Below are positions 1 through 10,197 of a stretch of 64,000 nucleotides of DNA, in pieces. Source of the DNA: Burkholderia multivorans ATCC BAA-247 (GTDB lineage: Bacteria; Pseudomonadota; Gammaproteobacteria; Burkholderiales; Burkholderiaceae); assembly GCF_000959525.1 (NCBI RefSeq), contig NZ_CP009832.1:806001-870000 (forward strand), given 5' to 3'. The position numbers and the translations under genes were made by a program. A model generated the notes under the pieces. The model saw nothing but the letters and a program-made list of their open reading frames with translations. It was not told the origin of the DNA and did no database searches. Numbering within the stretch: position 1 is the first letter of the stretch; each line of letters opens with the position of its first letter.

Positions 1-879
1 AGCCAGCCGACGCTGTCGGTGGCGATCAAGAAGCTCGAGGACGAGCTGAACGTGCAGATCTTCGAGCGCGGCGCGAGCGAAGTGAGCGTCACGCCGATCG
101 GCGATCAGATCGTCACGCAGGCGCAACGCGTGCTCGAGCAGACGTTCGCGATCAAGGAGATCGCGAAGCAGGGCAAGGACCCGCTCGTCGGCCCGTTCCG
201 CCTCGGCGTGATCTACACGATCGGCCCGTACCTGCTGCCGACGCTCGTCAAGCAGATGATCCAGCGCGTGCCGCAGATGCCGCTGATGCTGCAGGAGAAC
301 TACACGCTGAAGCTGCTCGAGCTGCTGAAGCAAGGCGAGATCGACGCGGCGATCATGGCGCTGCCGTTTCCCGAAACGGGGCTGATGGTGCGGCCGCTGT
401 ACGACGAGCCGTTCGTCGTCGCGCTGCCCGCCGGCCATCCGTGGGAGAAGCGCCGCGAGATCGACGCCGAAGACCTGAAGCAGGAAACGATGCTGCTGCT
501 CGGCAACGGTCACTGCTTCCGCGACCACGTGCTCGGCGTGTGCCCCGAGCTGATGCGCTTCTCGCAGACGGCCGACGGCATCCAGAAGACGTTCGAAGGC
601 TCGTCGCTCGAGACGATCCGCCATATGGTCGCAAGCGGCGTCGGCATCACGGTGCTGCCGAGAATGTCGGTGCCGGAGATCGGCCCGCGCGCGAACGGCC
701 CGGACGCCGAGCTGCTGTCGTACGTGCCGTTCAACGAGCCGGTGCCCGACCGCCGCGTCGTGCTGGTGTGGCGCAAGAGCTTCACGCGGATGCCGGCGAT
801 CGACGCGATCAGCGAAGCGATCGCCGCGTGCGAGCTGCCGGGCGTCGCGAAGCTCGACATGCCGGCTACCTTGAACTGA
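1..879 (+). CDS. oxyR: Hydrogen-peroxide-sensing LysR-type regulator OxyR (5' partial)
   Basis: The reading frame is open from base 1, so the first roughly 27 residues lie outside the window; the first visible residues, SQPTLSVAIKKLE, are the recognition helix of a LysR winged HTH. The rest is a LysR substrate-binding domain. Near residues 170-182 is GHCFRDHVLGVC, with two cysteines nine residues apart exactly as in E. coli OxyR (C199/C208). These form the peroxide-sensing disulfide, which is why I call OxyR rather than a generic LysR protein. The gene sits upstream of katG and a dps gene on the same strand. In Burkholderia pseudomallei oxyR, katG and dpsA are adjacent and OxyR controls the other two. 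A terminator follows at 905-932. Confidence 0.95.
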   Translation, partial: SQPTLSVAIKKLEDELNVQIFERGASEVSVTPIGDQIVTQAQRVLEQTFAIKEIAKQGKDPLVGPFRLGVIYTIGPYLLPTLVKQMIQRVPQMPLMLQENYTLKLLELLKQGEIDAAIMALPFPETGLMVRPLYDEPFVVALPAGHPWEKRREIDAEDLKQETMLLLGNGHCFRDHVLGVCPELMRFSQTADGIQKTFEGSSLETIRHMVASGVGITVLPRMSVPEIGPRANGPDAELLSYVPFNEPVPDRRVVLVWRKSFTRMPAIDAISEAIAACELPGVAKLDMPATLN

Positions 880-904
880 CGTGGCCGCCGCGCCGCATCG
901 ATCG

Positions 905-932
905 ACGGGGTCTCGCGACCCCGTTTATTTTT
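905..932 (+). terminator. Rho-independent terminator of oxyR
   Basis: The 8-bp stem ACGGGGTC/GACCCCGT with a TCGC loop is followed by TTATTTTT. It lies 26 bases after the oxyR stop codon and separates oxyR from the katG unit. Confidence 0.85.
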
Positions 933-934
933 CC

Positions 935-990
935 CTATCGAATAGATTTAAACAATTGAATTCTGTTGGGCGATAGATTTACGTAGACTC
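935..990 (+). promoter_or_regulatory. AT-rich control region ahead of the katG unit, candidate OxyR site
   Basis: Directly after the oxyR terminator the sequence becomes AT-rich. It holds a direct repeat of ATAGATTTA at 942-950 and 973-981, 31 bp apart, or about three helical turns. OxyR contacts ATAG-type elements spaced on one face of the helix, so this is a plausible operator. The full four-element OxyR consensus does not align cleanly. Calling it an OxyR site is inference from position and the repeat. Confidence 0.4.
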
Positions 991-1055
991 TTCACATGGT
1001 CGGCGTCCCCGAGGCGCCCGTTGCAGATTCAATGCAAGCGTCAAAGGAGGATGTC

Positions 1056-1193
1056 ATGATGCGATCGGTATTGCGGCACGCGCAGCGGAACATCGCGTCG
1101 CGCGAGCAAGTCGTCAATCGTGCCAGGGCCGCGATCCGCAGCCTGCGTCCGATTGCGTTCGCATACCTGGCGGATCGCACGTATGGCGGATGA
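1056..1193 (+). CDS. Small hypothetical protein (45 aa) upstream of katG
   Basis: The start is chosen because a near-perfect Shine-Dalgarno AAAGGAGG (1043-1050) lies five bases before ATG 1056. The product begins MMRSVLRHAQ, is basic and arginine-rich, and has no signal peptide or membrane segment. It lies between the oxyR terminator and katG, so it would be in the leader of the peroxide-inducible transcript. I do not recognise it. It could be a genuine small protein or a leader ORF affecting katG expression. The ribosome-binding site is the main support. Confidence 0.4.
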   Translation: MMRSVLRHAQRNIASREQVVNRARAAIRSLRPIAFAYLADRTYGG

Positions 1194-1250
1194 CGCCGTA
1201 CGCCGGTCCCGTGTTCCCCCGATTCAACCGCGCCGAAGAGGGAGCAAAAC

Positions 1251-3669
<2,419 letters not shown>

Positions 3670-3786
3670 CAGCCCGCTGCCGGCAGCGATGCGGCAGCGA
3701 AGTCTTGCAACAGGGCGGCGAGCGCCGGGCGGCCGATGAGCGGCAGCCCGGCGCGTCGTCGCCGTTTCGTTGAAGGAGGGACCATC

Positions 3787-3948
3787 ATGACGCAACGCAC
3801 GCTCGACCTGCACGCGGCGTTTGCCGCGCCCGCACTGCGTGCGCCAGCCGCCGCGCGGCGCCTCGTCGGCGCGGCGATCGCCGGCAGCGGCGCGGCCGTG
3901 CTGATCGCGCACGCGCTCGGCGCGATCGCTCACGTGGCCGGCGCGTAA
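3787..3948 (+). CDS. Small hydrophobic hypothetical protein (53 aa) between katG and dps
   Basis: The start ATG 3787 is set by a strong Shine-Dalgarno GAAGGAGGG (3772-3780) seven bases upstream. The product begins [12 protein letters not shown] and has one Ala/Gly/Leu/Ile-rich stretch (about residues 27-52) that could be a single membrane helix. It lies 117 bases after katG and 121 bases before dps on the same strand, so it is probably co-expressed with both. No family is recognised. Confidence 0.5.
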   Translation: MTQRTLDLHAAFAAPALRAPAAARRLVGAAIAGSGAAVLIAHALGAIAHVAGA

Positions 3949-4069
3949 GCGCGCATTGGCGCGTGTCACGCTAAACTGGCAGACCGCGAGCGCATGCCGC
4001 GTGCACGCGACATGCGAATGGCTCGACGCATTTTCATCGGTTCAACATGTCGAAATGAGGAGTCCGACG

Positions 4070-4564
4070 ATGGCAAAGAAAGGCAATGCAAATGCAACGC
4101 AAATCAACATCGGCATCAGCGACAAGGATCGCAGGAAGATCGCCGACGGCCTGTCGCGCTTGCTGGCCGATACGTTTTCGCTGTATCTGAAGACGCACAA
4201 TTTCCACTGGAACGTGACGGGCCCGATGTTCAACACGCTGCATCTGATGTTCGAGGAGCAGTACAACGAACTGTGGCTCGCGGTCGATTCGATCGCGGAA
4301 CGCATTCGCACGCTCGGCGTCGTCGCGCCGGGCACGTTCGGCGATTTCGCGCGACTGTCGTCGGTGCCGGAAGCCGAGGGCGTGCCGGCCGCCGAAGACA
4401 TGATCCGCCAGCTCGTCGAAGGGCACGAGGCTGTCGTGCGCACCGCGCGCGAGATTTTCCCGGCGGCCGACGCGGCGAGCGACGAGCCGACTGCCGATCT
4501 GCTCACGCAGCGCTTGCAGACGCATGAAAAGACCGCGTGGATGCTGCGGTCGCTGCTCGCGTAA
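4070..4564 (+). CDS. dps: Dps-family DNA-binding ferritin
   Basis: The 164-aa ferritin-like four-helix protein is of Dps/DpsA type. It is expected to form a 12-mer that oxidises Fe(II) with H2O2, stores iron and protects DNA. The family signature [13 protein letters not shown] (about residues 43-55) carries the ferroxidase His. The second helix has [20 protein letters not shown] with the acidic ligands. A basic N-terminus ([11 protein letters not shown]) could contact DNA. ATG 4070 follows GAGGAG at 4057-4062 and gives the usual family length. The neighbouring katG and oxyR match the B. pseudomallei arrangement in which dpsA responds to OxyR. Confidence 0.93.
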   Translation: MAKKGNANATQINIGISDKDRRKIADGLSRLLADTFSLYLKTHNFHWNVTGPMFNTLHLMFEEQYNELWLAVDSIAERIRTLGVVAPGTFGDFARLSSVPEAEGVPAAEDMIRQLVEGHEAVVRTAREIFPAADAASDEPTADLLTQRLQTHEKTAWMLRSLLA

Positions 4565-4819
4565 GGACGTTGCGCGGCGGGGCGCGCGCCCGGCCGCGGC
4601 GCGCGGCATGTCGTTGCGGCATGCGGCAGGGCCGCAAGGTAGGCGGCGGCGCTGCCGCCGCACGGTTCGCACGGCGACTCGCGCGGCACCGATGGTTCCC
4701 GGATCGTGCCGGCCGCCTTCGATCTTGGTCGGCGATCCGCCGATTTCTTCACACCGATCCATTCCCCTCGGCCGGGCCTCGCGCCGGCCGCACCCATGAC
4801 GCAAACGGCCGTTGGGCTC

Positions 4820-4825
4820 TAAAAT
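4820..4825 (+). promoter_or_regulatory. Candidate -10 element of ubiA
   Basis: TAAAAT lies 28 bases before the ubiA start. It overlaps the longer in-frame start possibilities, which supports the shorter ubiA start at 4854. No good -35 hexamer is evident. Apart from this element I see no feature in the 289 bases between dps and ubiA. Confidence 0.4.
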
Positions 4826-4853
4826 GCCGGGATCGTCTTTCCGGTGCTTCGCC

Positions 4854-5717
4854 ATGCTTGCCCGCTTTCCCCTGTACCTGCGCCTTGTCCGGATGGACAA
4901 GCCGATCGGCAGCCTGCTGCTGCTGTGGCCGACCTTGAACGCGCTATGGATCGCGTCGGACGGCCATCCGCGCTGGCCGCTGATCGTGATCTTTGCGCTC
5001 GGCACGCTGCTGATGCGCTCGGCCGGCTGCGCGATGAACGACTACGCGGACCGCGATTTCGACCGGCACGTGAAGCGCACGGCTGACCGGCCGCTGACGT
5101 CGGGCAAGATCCGCGCGTGGGAAGCCGTCGCGATTGCCGTCGGCCTGTCCTTCGTGGCGTTCCTGCTGATCCTGCCGCTCAATACGCTGACGAAAGAGCT
5201 GTCGGTCGTCGCGCTGTTCGTCGCGGGTACCTATCCGTTCATGAAGCGCTTCTTCGCGATTCCGCAGGCGTATCTCGGGATCGCGTTCGGCTTCGGAATT
5301 CCGATGGCGTTCGCGGCCGTGCAGAACACGGTGCCGCCGCTCGCGTGGGTGATGCTGATCGCCAACGTGTTCTGGTCGGTCGCGTACGACACCGAATACG
5401 CGATGGTCGACCGCGACGACGACATCAAGATCGGCATTCGCACGTCGGCGCTGACGTTCGGCCGTTTCGACGTCGCGGCCGTCATGGCGTGCTATGCGGT
5501 CACGCTCGGAATCTACGTGTGGATCGGCATCACGCTCGGCTTCGGTGCGGCGTACTGGGTGGGCTGGGCCGCCGCCGCCGGCTGCGCGGTGTATCACTAC
5601 ACGCTGATCAAGGGCCGCGAACGGATGCCGTGCTTCGCGGCATTCCGCCACAACAACTGGCTCGGCGGCGTGCTGTTCGCCGGCATTGCCGCGCATTACC
5701 TGATGGCGGCGAGCTGA
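4854..5717 (+). CDS. ubiA: 4-hydroxybenzoate octaprenyltransferase UbiA
   Basis: This integral-membrane prenyltransferase (287 aa) attaches the polyprenyl tail to 4-hydroxybenzoate in ubiquinone synthesis. The first aspartate motif is in [12 protein letters not shown] (about residues 61-72). The second is in [13 protein letters not shown] (about 180-192). Both bind Mg-diphosphate. Between and after them are several hydrophobic helices. ATG 4854 ([17 protein letters not shown]) is chosen because longer in-frame starts overlap the likely -10 element and homologues start here. It converges on proC, with a shared hairpin terminator between them. Confidence 0.94.
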   Translation: MLARFPLYLRLVRMDKPIGSLLLLWPTLNALWIASDGHPRWPLIVIFALGTLLMRSAGCAMNDYADRDFDRHVKRTADRPLTSGKIRAWEAVAIAVGLSFVAFLLILPLNTLTKELSVVALFVAGTYPFMKRFFAIPQAYLGIAFGFGIPMAFAAVQNTVPPLAWVMLIANVFWSVAYDTEYAMVDRDDDIKIGIRTSALTFGRFDVAAVMACYAVTLGIYVWIGITLGFGAAYWVGWAAAAGCAVYHYTLIKGRERMPCFAAFRHNNWLGGVLFAGIAAHYLMAAS

Positions 5718-5764
5718 ACGGCGGCCCGCGCGGCTTCGTGCCGCGCGCGGCGTGCTGAAGCAGA

Positions 5765-5796
5765 AAAAGAAAAAGCGGCCGAGGCCGCTTTTTTGT
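5765..5796. terminator. Bidirectional terminator between ubiA and proC
   Basis: The perfect 10-bp stem AAAAGCGGCC/GGCCGCTTTT (5771-5780 and 5783-5792) has a GA loop. A-rich and T-rich flanks give a U-tract on either strand. It lies between the convergent ubiA and proC genes. Confidence 0.88.
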
Positions 5797-5870
5797 TGCT
5801 GCTACCGGATGATGGCGTGCGCGGTCTGCTGCGCAAGTCCATCCTCGTGCAGGACGAAGCGTCGAGCCGC

Positions 5871-6683
5871 TCAGGCGCGGCCGAGTTCGTCGCCCATTTC
5901 CTTCGCGCGTGCGTCGGCCGCGAGCACGCCGCGCACGATCGCTTCCTTCACACCTTGCGCGTCGAACGACGCGAGCGCGGCGGCCGTCGTGCCGCCCTTC
6001 GACGTCACGCGCTCGCGCAGCACGCCAGCCGGCTCGCCCGATTGCGCGGCGAGCTGCGCGGCGCCCGTAAACGTCGCGACCGCGAGCGCGCGGCCCTGTT
6101 CGTCGTTCATCCCGAGGCGGCGCGCCGCTTCCTGCAGCGCTTCGATGAAATAGAACACGTATGCGGGCCCGCTGCCCGAGATCGCCGTGACGGCGTCGAG
6201 CCGCGATTCGTCGTCGAACCAGACGATCTCGCCGACCGCGCCGAGCACGTTCGAAGCCAGTTCGCGGCCGGCCGCATCGACGCCCGGCAGTGCGGCGAGG
6301 CCCGTCACGCCCATGCCGACGAGCGCGGGCGTGTTCGGCATCGTGCGCACGACGCGCGCGTAGCCGCCGAGCCAGCGCGACAGATCCGCGCCCCGGATGC
6401 CGGCCGCGATGCTGATCACGAGCTGCGCGCGCAGATGCGGCGCGAGCGCCTGCGCGACGTCCTTCAGCACCTGCGGCTTGACCGCGAGCACGATCGCGTC
6501 GTAGTCGCCGATTGCCGCGTCGATCGCGGCGCCGGTGCGGATCCCGAACTGCTGCGCGGCGCGCGCGCGGACGTCTTCGTTGACGTCGATCGCGTACAGG
6601 CCGTCCGCGGCGACGCCGCGCTTGATGAGGCCGCCGATCAGGGCCGCGGCCATGTTGCCGCCGCCGATGAATGCGATTTTCAT
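5871..6683 (-). CDS. proC: Pyrroline-5-carboxylate reductase ProC
   Basis: This NAD(P)H-dependent cytosolic enzyme (270 aa) makes the last step of proline synthesis, reducing pyrroline-5-carboxylate. An N-terminal Rossmann motif, MKIAFIGGGNMAAALIGG, begins at residue 1. The C-terminal dimerisation domain carries the family signature from SGSGPAYVFYFIEAL (about residues 173-187) to TSKGGTTAAALASF. The ATG at 6683 places the Rossmann glycines at the expected position; a longer in-frame extension would overlap yggS and is not used. It lies 43 bases downstream of yggS, a common bacterial pairing. Confidence 0.95.
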   Translation of the reverse strand: MKIAFIGGGNMAAALIGGLIKRGVAADGLYAIDVNEDVRARAAQQFGIRTGAAIDAAIGDYDAIVLAVKPQVLKDVAQALAPHLRAQLVISIAAGIRGADLSRWLGGYARVVRTMPNTPALVGMGVTGLAALPGVDAAGRELASNVLGAVGEIVWFDDESRLDAVTAISGSGPAYVFYFIEALQEAARRLGMNDEQGRALAVATFTGAAQLAAQSGEPAGVLRERVTSKGGTTAAALASFDAQGVKEAIVRGVLAADARAKEMGDELGRA

Positions 6684-6726
6684 GATGTCGGATTGAGCGA
6701 GTGAGTGAAGGGATAGGGCGCGGCGT

Positions 6727-7425
6727 TCAGCGCGAATAGTCGCGCGCGCCGAAGATCGCGGTGCCGACGCGCACGATCGTCGCGCCTTCGAGTACGGCCG
6801 CCTCGAGATCGGCGGACATGCCCATCGACAGCGTGTCGAGCGGCAGGCCGTCGGCACGCAGCGCGTCGAACAGCGTGCGCAGTGCGCGATGCGGCACGCG
6901 TTGCGCGTCGAGGTCGGCTGCCGGTTCCGGGATCGCCATCAGTCCGCGCAGCCGCAGCGACGGCAGCGCGGCCACCGCGCGTGCGACCTCGGCGACCTCG
7001 GCCGGCGCGACGCCGCTCTTCGACGCCTCGCCGCTGATGTTCACCTGCACGCACACGTTCAGCGGCGGCAGGTGCGCGGGGCGCTGCTCGGCGAGCCGCT
7101 GCGCGATCTTCAGCCGGTCGATCGAATGTACCCAGTCGTAGCGCTCGGCAACCGCGCGCGTCTTGTTCGATTGCAGCGGCCCGATGAAATGCCATTCGAG
7201 CGACGCGCGCAAATCGGCGAGCGCGTCGATCTTGTCGATCGACTCCTGCACGTAGTTTTCGCCGAATGCGCGCTGGCCGGCCGCGTGCGCGGCCCGCACC
7301 GCGTCGGCGGGAAAGGTCTTCGATACGGCGAGCAGCGACACGGAGGCCGGATCGCGGCCGGCGGCACGCGCGGCGTCGGCGATGCGGCGATGAACGGATT
7401 CGAGACGAACGGCGAGATCGGACAT
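6727..7425 (-). CDS. yggS: YggS-family pyridoxal-phosphate homeostasis protein
   Basis: The protein (232 aa) is a single-domain PLP-binding TIM barrel related to alanine racemase but without racemase function. The family (YggS/PLPBP) buffers cellular PLP. The PLP lysine lies in LLAVSKTFPAD (about residues 28-38). Other conserved segments are FGENYVQE, WHFIGPLQSNK and LSMGMSADLEAAV. The ATG at 7425 (MSDLAVRLES) is preferred to the one nine bases upstream because of family length. It is transcribed with proC. Confidence 0.92.
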   Translation of the reverse strand: MSDLAVRLESVHRRIADAARAAGRDPASVSLLAVSKTFPADAVRAAHAAGQRAFGENYVQESIDKIDALADLRASLEWHFIGPLQSNKTRAVAERYDWVHSIDRLKIAQRLAEQRPAHLPPLNVCVQVNISGEASKSGVAPAEVAEVARAVAALPSLRLRGLMAIPEPAADLDAQRVPHRALRTLFDALRADGLPLDTLSMGMSADLEAAVLEGATIVRVGTAIFGARDYSR

Positions 7426-7573
7426 GACGGGCACGGATACGGCGCGAGAAAACGGGCACGGAGCGGATGCGCCGCAGGCGGCGCAACGATCCGCACATTA
7501 TACGGACGCCGTGCGCGCCGCCGCGACGCGCTCGCGTGCATGCATGCCCTTCACGCAGCGATCATGGCGCACC

Positions 7574-7619
7574 GCGAGCGGCGAGCGGCGAGCGGCGAGC
7601 GGCGAGCGGCGAGCGGCGA
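7574..7619. repeat. 7-bp tandem repeat, six copies plus a partial one
   Basis: GCGAGCG is repeated six times without interruption from 7574 to 7615, followed by a partial copy. It lies between the 5' end of yggS and the 3' end of glcF, only a few bases after the glcF stop in the direction of transcription. A short pure tandem repeat like this is prone to change copy number. Confidence 0.95.
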
Positions 7620-7621
7620 CA

Positions 7622-8848
7622 TTAACCGTAGATGAGGTGCTCGACGAGCTGGATCCAGTGCGCGACCGGGATCTGCGTGCCGCTTTGCAGGTGCGCGATG
7701 CAGCCGACGTTGCCGGACACGATCATCTGCGGTTCGAGCGCCTGCAGCTTCAGCAGCTTCTGCTTGCGCAACCGGTACGACAGCGACGGCTGCGTCAGCG
7801 AATAGGTGCCGGCCGAGCCGCAGCAGAGGTGGCTGTCGGCCGGCAGCCGCACGTCGATGCCGAGCGTTTCGAGCAGCCGTTCGACCTTGCCGCGCGACTG
7901 CTGCCCGTGCTGCAGCGTGCACGGAGGATGGTACGCGACCGTATGGATCGCACGGCGGCGGCCGAGCGTCGCGAGTTCGGCCTCGAACGCGAGCAGTACG
8001 TCCGAGATGTCGCGCGTCAGCGCGACGATGCGCCGCGCCTTTTCCGCATAGGCCGGATCGTCGCGCAGCAGGTGTGCATATTCGAGCACGGTCGCGCCGC
8101 AGCCCGACGCGTTCATCACGATCGCTTCGACGCCTTGTTCGACGTACGGCCACCATGCGTCGATGTTGCGGCGCGCGTCGTCGAGCGCTTCGTCGTGATA
8201 GTTCAGATGCAGCCGGATCGCGCCGCAGCAGCCTGCGTCGGGCGCGACGATCGTCTCGACGCCGAGCGCGTCCAGCACGCGCGCGGTCGCGATGTTGATG
8301 TTCGGCAGCATCGACGGCTGCACGCAGCCGCCGAGCATCAGCATCTTGCGCGGATGCGTGCGCTGCGGCCATTCGAGCAGCCGCGTGCGCGGCGGTACCT
8401 TGTCGCGCAGCCGCTTCGGCAGCAGCGGCCGCACCTGCTGGCCGAGCCGCATCACGGGCGAGAACAGCGTCGCGTTCGGCACGAGGCTCGCCAGCAGGCG
8501 GCGCACGAGCCGCTGCGACAGCGGGCGCTGCACCTGCGCCTCGACGTGCTTGCGGCCGATCTCGACGAGCCGGCCGTACTGGACGCCCGACGGGCACGTC
8601 GTCTCGCAGCTGCGGCACGTGAGGCAGCGATCGAGATGCTGCTGCGTGCTGCGCGTGACTTTCGCGCCTTCGACCATCTGCTTGATCAGGTAAATGCGTC
8701 CGCGCGGGCCGTCGAGTTCGTCGCCGAGCAACTGATAGGTCGGGCACGTCGCGGTGCAGAACCCGCAGTGCACGCACTTGCGCAGGATCGCGTCGGCCTC
8801 GTTGCCGTCGGGCGTGTCGCGGATGAAGTCGGCGAGGTTCGTTTGCAT
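7622..8848 (-). CDS. glcF: Glycolate oxidase iron-sulfur subunit GlcF
   Basis: The 408-aa subunit of glycolate oxidase oxidises glycolate to glyoxylate with GlcD and GlcE and passes electrons to the membrane chain. Two ferredoxin-type 4Fe-4S motifs are present: CVHCGFCTATCP (about residues 24-35) and CLTCRSCETTCP (about 75-86). The C-terminal half has two cysteine-rich CCG-type domains (GGCVQPSM and GCCGAIRLHL, then YHPPC and LCCGSAG), as in heterodisulfide reductase and glycolate oxidase subunits. It starts seven bases after glcE, which indicates translational coupling. Confidence 0.95.
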   Translation of the reverse strand: MQTNLADFIRDTPDGNEADAILRKCVHCGFCTATCPTYQLLGDELDGPRGRIYLIKQMVEGAKVTRSTQQHLDRCLTCRSCETTCPSGVQYGRLVEIGRKHVEAQVQRPLSQRLVRRLLASLVPNATLFSPVMRLGQQVRPLLPKRLRDKVPPRTRLLEWPQRTHPRKMLMLGGCVQPSMLPNINIATARVLDALGVETIVAPDAGCCGAIRLHLNYHDEALDDARRNIDAWWPYVEQGVEAIVMNASGCGATVLEYAHLLRDDPAYAEKARRIVALTRDISDVLLAFEAELATLGRRRAIHTVAYHPPCTLQHGQQSRGKVERLLETLGIDVRLPADSHLCCGSAGTYSLTQPSLSYRLRKQKLLKLQALEPQMIVSGNVGCIAHLQSGTQIPVAHWIQLVEHLIYG

Positions 8849-8855
8849 CGGCAGC

Positions 8856-9944
8856 TCAGAGATCGGGATACAGCCGGCCGCGGTTGAAGATGCGCGCGGG
8901 ATCGAACGCCGCCTTCAGGCCGCGGTGGATTTTCAGCAGCGGCGCGGCGAGCGGCGTGAACACGCCGGCGCTGCGATCGTAGGCGTCGCCCGCGCGGAAC
9001 AGCGTCGCGTGGCCGCCGGCCTGCTTCGCGCTCATGCGGACCGTCTGCGCGTCGGCGTCGGTAATCCACCAGCGTTGCGCGCCGCCCCATTCCATCAGCT
9101 GTGTGCCGGGCAGGTGCATCGGTTCGGTGATCGACGGCAGCGAGAGCCGCCACAGCGCATAGTCGGGCGGGATCCCGTTGAAGAACGGATCGGTGTGCTC
9201 GCGCAGGCCGGCCCAGAATCGCTCGGCCTCGACCGCGTCGACGACTTCGCCGCCGAGCTGCGTCTTTGCCGATTTGACGGCGGCCTCGGCGCCGGACAGG
9301 CGCAGCACGAGCGTGCCGTTGCGCCACGCGCTGCCGCTGACCGGCAGCGGATGGCCACCCCATTCGTTGAGCTTGCGCACGGCATCGGTCGCCGTCATCT
9401 CGAACTTCAGCGTGACTTCGGCGACCGGCACCGGCAGCACCTTGATCGAGAGCTCGAGCATCAGCCCGAGCGTGCCGAGCGAGCCGGCCATCAGCCGCGA
9501 GACGTCGTAGCCGGCGACGTTCTTCACGACCTGCCCGCCGAAGCGCAGCGTTTCGCCGCGGCCGTTCATCAGCGTGACGCCGAGCACGAAGTCGCGCGGC
9601 GCGCCGCAGGTCGCACGGCGCGGGCCTGCGAGGCCGGCCGCGATGCAGCCGCCGACGGTGGCCGCGCGCCCGAAGTGCGGCGGCTCGAACGGCAGCATCT
9701 GGCCGCACTCCGCGACGACGCTTTCGAGCTGCGCGAGCGGCGTGCCCGCGCGCACCGTGACGACGAGTTCGGCCGGGTCGTACGACACGACGCCGTGCAG
9801 CGCGCGCGTGTCCAGTATTTCTCCTTCGAGCGTCTGCCCGTACCAGTCCTTCGTGCCGCCGCCGCGAATCCGCAGCGGGCGGCCGTCGGCGCTGGCCGAG
9901 CGGACGCGTTCGGCCCATTCGGCGACGATGTCGTCCTCTTCCAT
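8856..9944 (-). CDS. glcE: Glycolate oxidase FAD-binding subunit GlcE
   Basis: This 362-aa FAD-binding type 4 (PCMH) protein is shorter than GlcD, as expected for GlcE. The FAD site includes RIRGGGTKDWYG (about residues 25-36), FGRAATVGGCIAAGLAGPRR and GYDVSRLMAGSLGTLG. The protein ends in the family motif AAFDPARIFNRGRLYPDL. The ATG at 9944 gives MEEDDIVAEW; upstream in-frame codons extend into the GC-rich gap and are not supported. Its substrate role is known only in complex with GlcD and GlcF. Confidence 0.93.
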   Translation of the reverse strand: MEEDDIVAEWAERVRSASADGRPLRIRGGGTKDWYGQTLEGEILDTRALHGVVSYDPAELVVTVRAGTPLAQLESVVAECGQMLPFEPPHFGRAATVGGCIAAGLAGPRRATCGAPRDFVLGVTLMNGRGETLRFGGQVVKNVAGYDVSRLMAGSLGTLGLMLELSIKVLPVPVAEVTLKFEMTATDAVRKLNEWGGHPLPVSGSAWRNGTLVLRLSGAEAAVKSAKTQLGGEVVDAVEAERFWAGLREHTDPFFNGIPPDYALWRLSLPSITEPMHLPGTQLMEWGGAQRWWITDADAQTVRMSAKQAGGHATLFRAGDAYDRSAGVFTPLAAPLLKIHRGLKAAFDPARIFNRGRLYPDL

Positions 9945-10074
9945 GTTTTCGTGGCTGCCTCGTCTTGTTGTCCGATCGATTGTACCGGGGTGGCGCGAAT
10001 CCACATCGCGACTATCCCTAGGATGCGTCGGCGACACCCGCGACATCGAGGAAAGGGGGGCGCTACAGCGCGTA

Positions 10075-10098
10075 CCGGGCGGCGGGCCCGCCGCCCGG
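10075..10098. repeat. 24-bp perfect GC palindrome between glcD and glcE
   Basis: CCGGGCGGCGGG is followed immediately by its reverse complement, giving a 24-bp perfect palindrome of G and C only. It lies in the 253-base gap between glcD and glcE. In the glc transcript it would fold into a very stable hairpin without a U-tract. I see no gene in the rest of the gap. Confidence 0.8.
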
Positions 10099-10197
10099 AC
10101 TGCGCAGGCGGCGCGCGCGAGCCTGCGCCGCGCCATACCGCGCGGCCGCGCCGGGCGCTTCCTGAAGCCGGCCGGGCGGCGGCCGGCATGCGCGCGC

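Noticed and set aside
4812-4853. Longer N-terminus for UbiA
   Set aside because: It would overlap the likely -10 TAAAAT and adds residues not found in homologues. ATG 4854 fits better.
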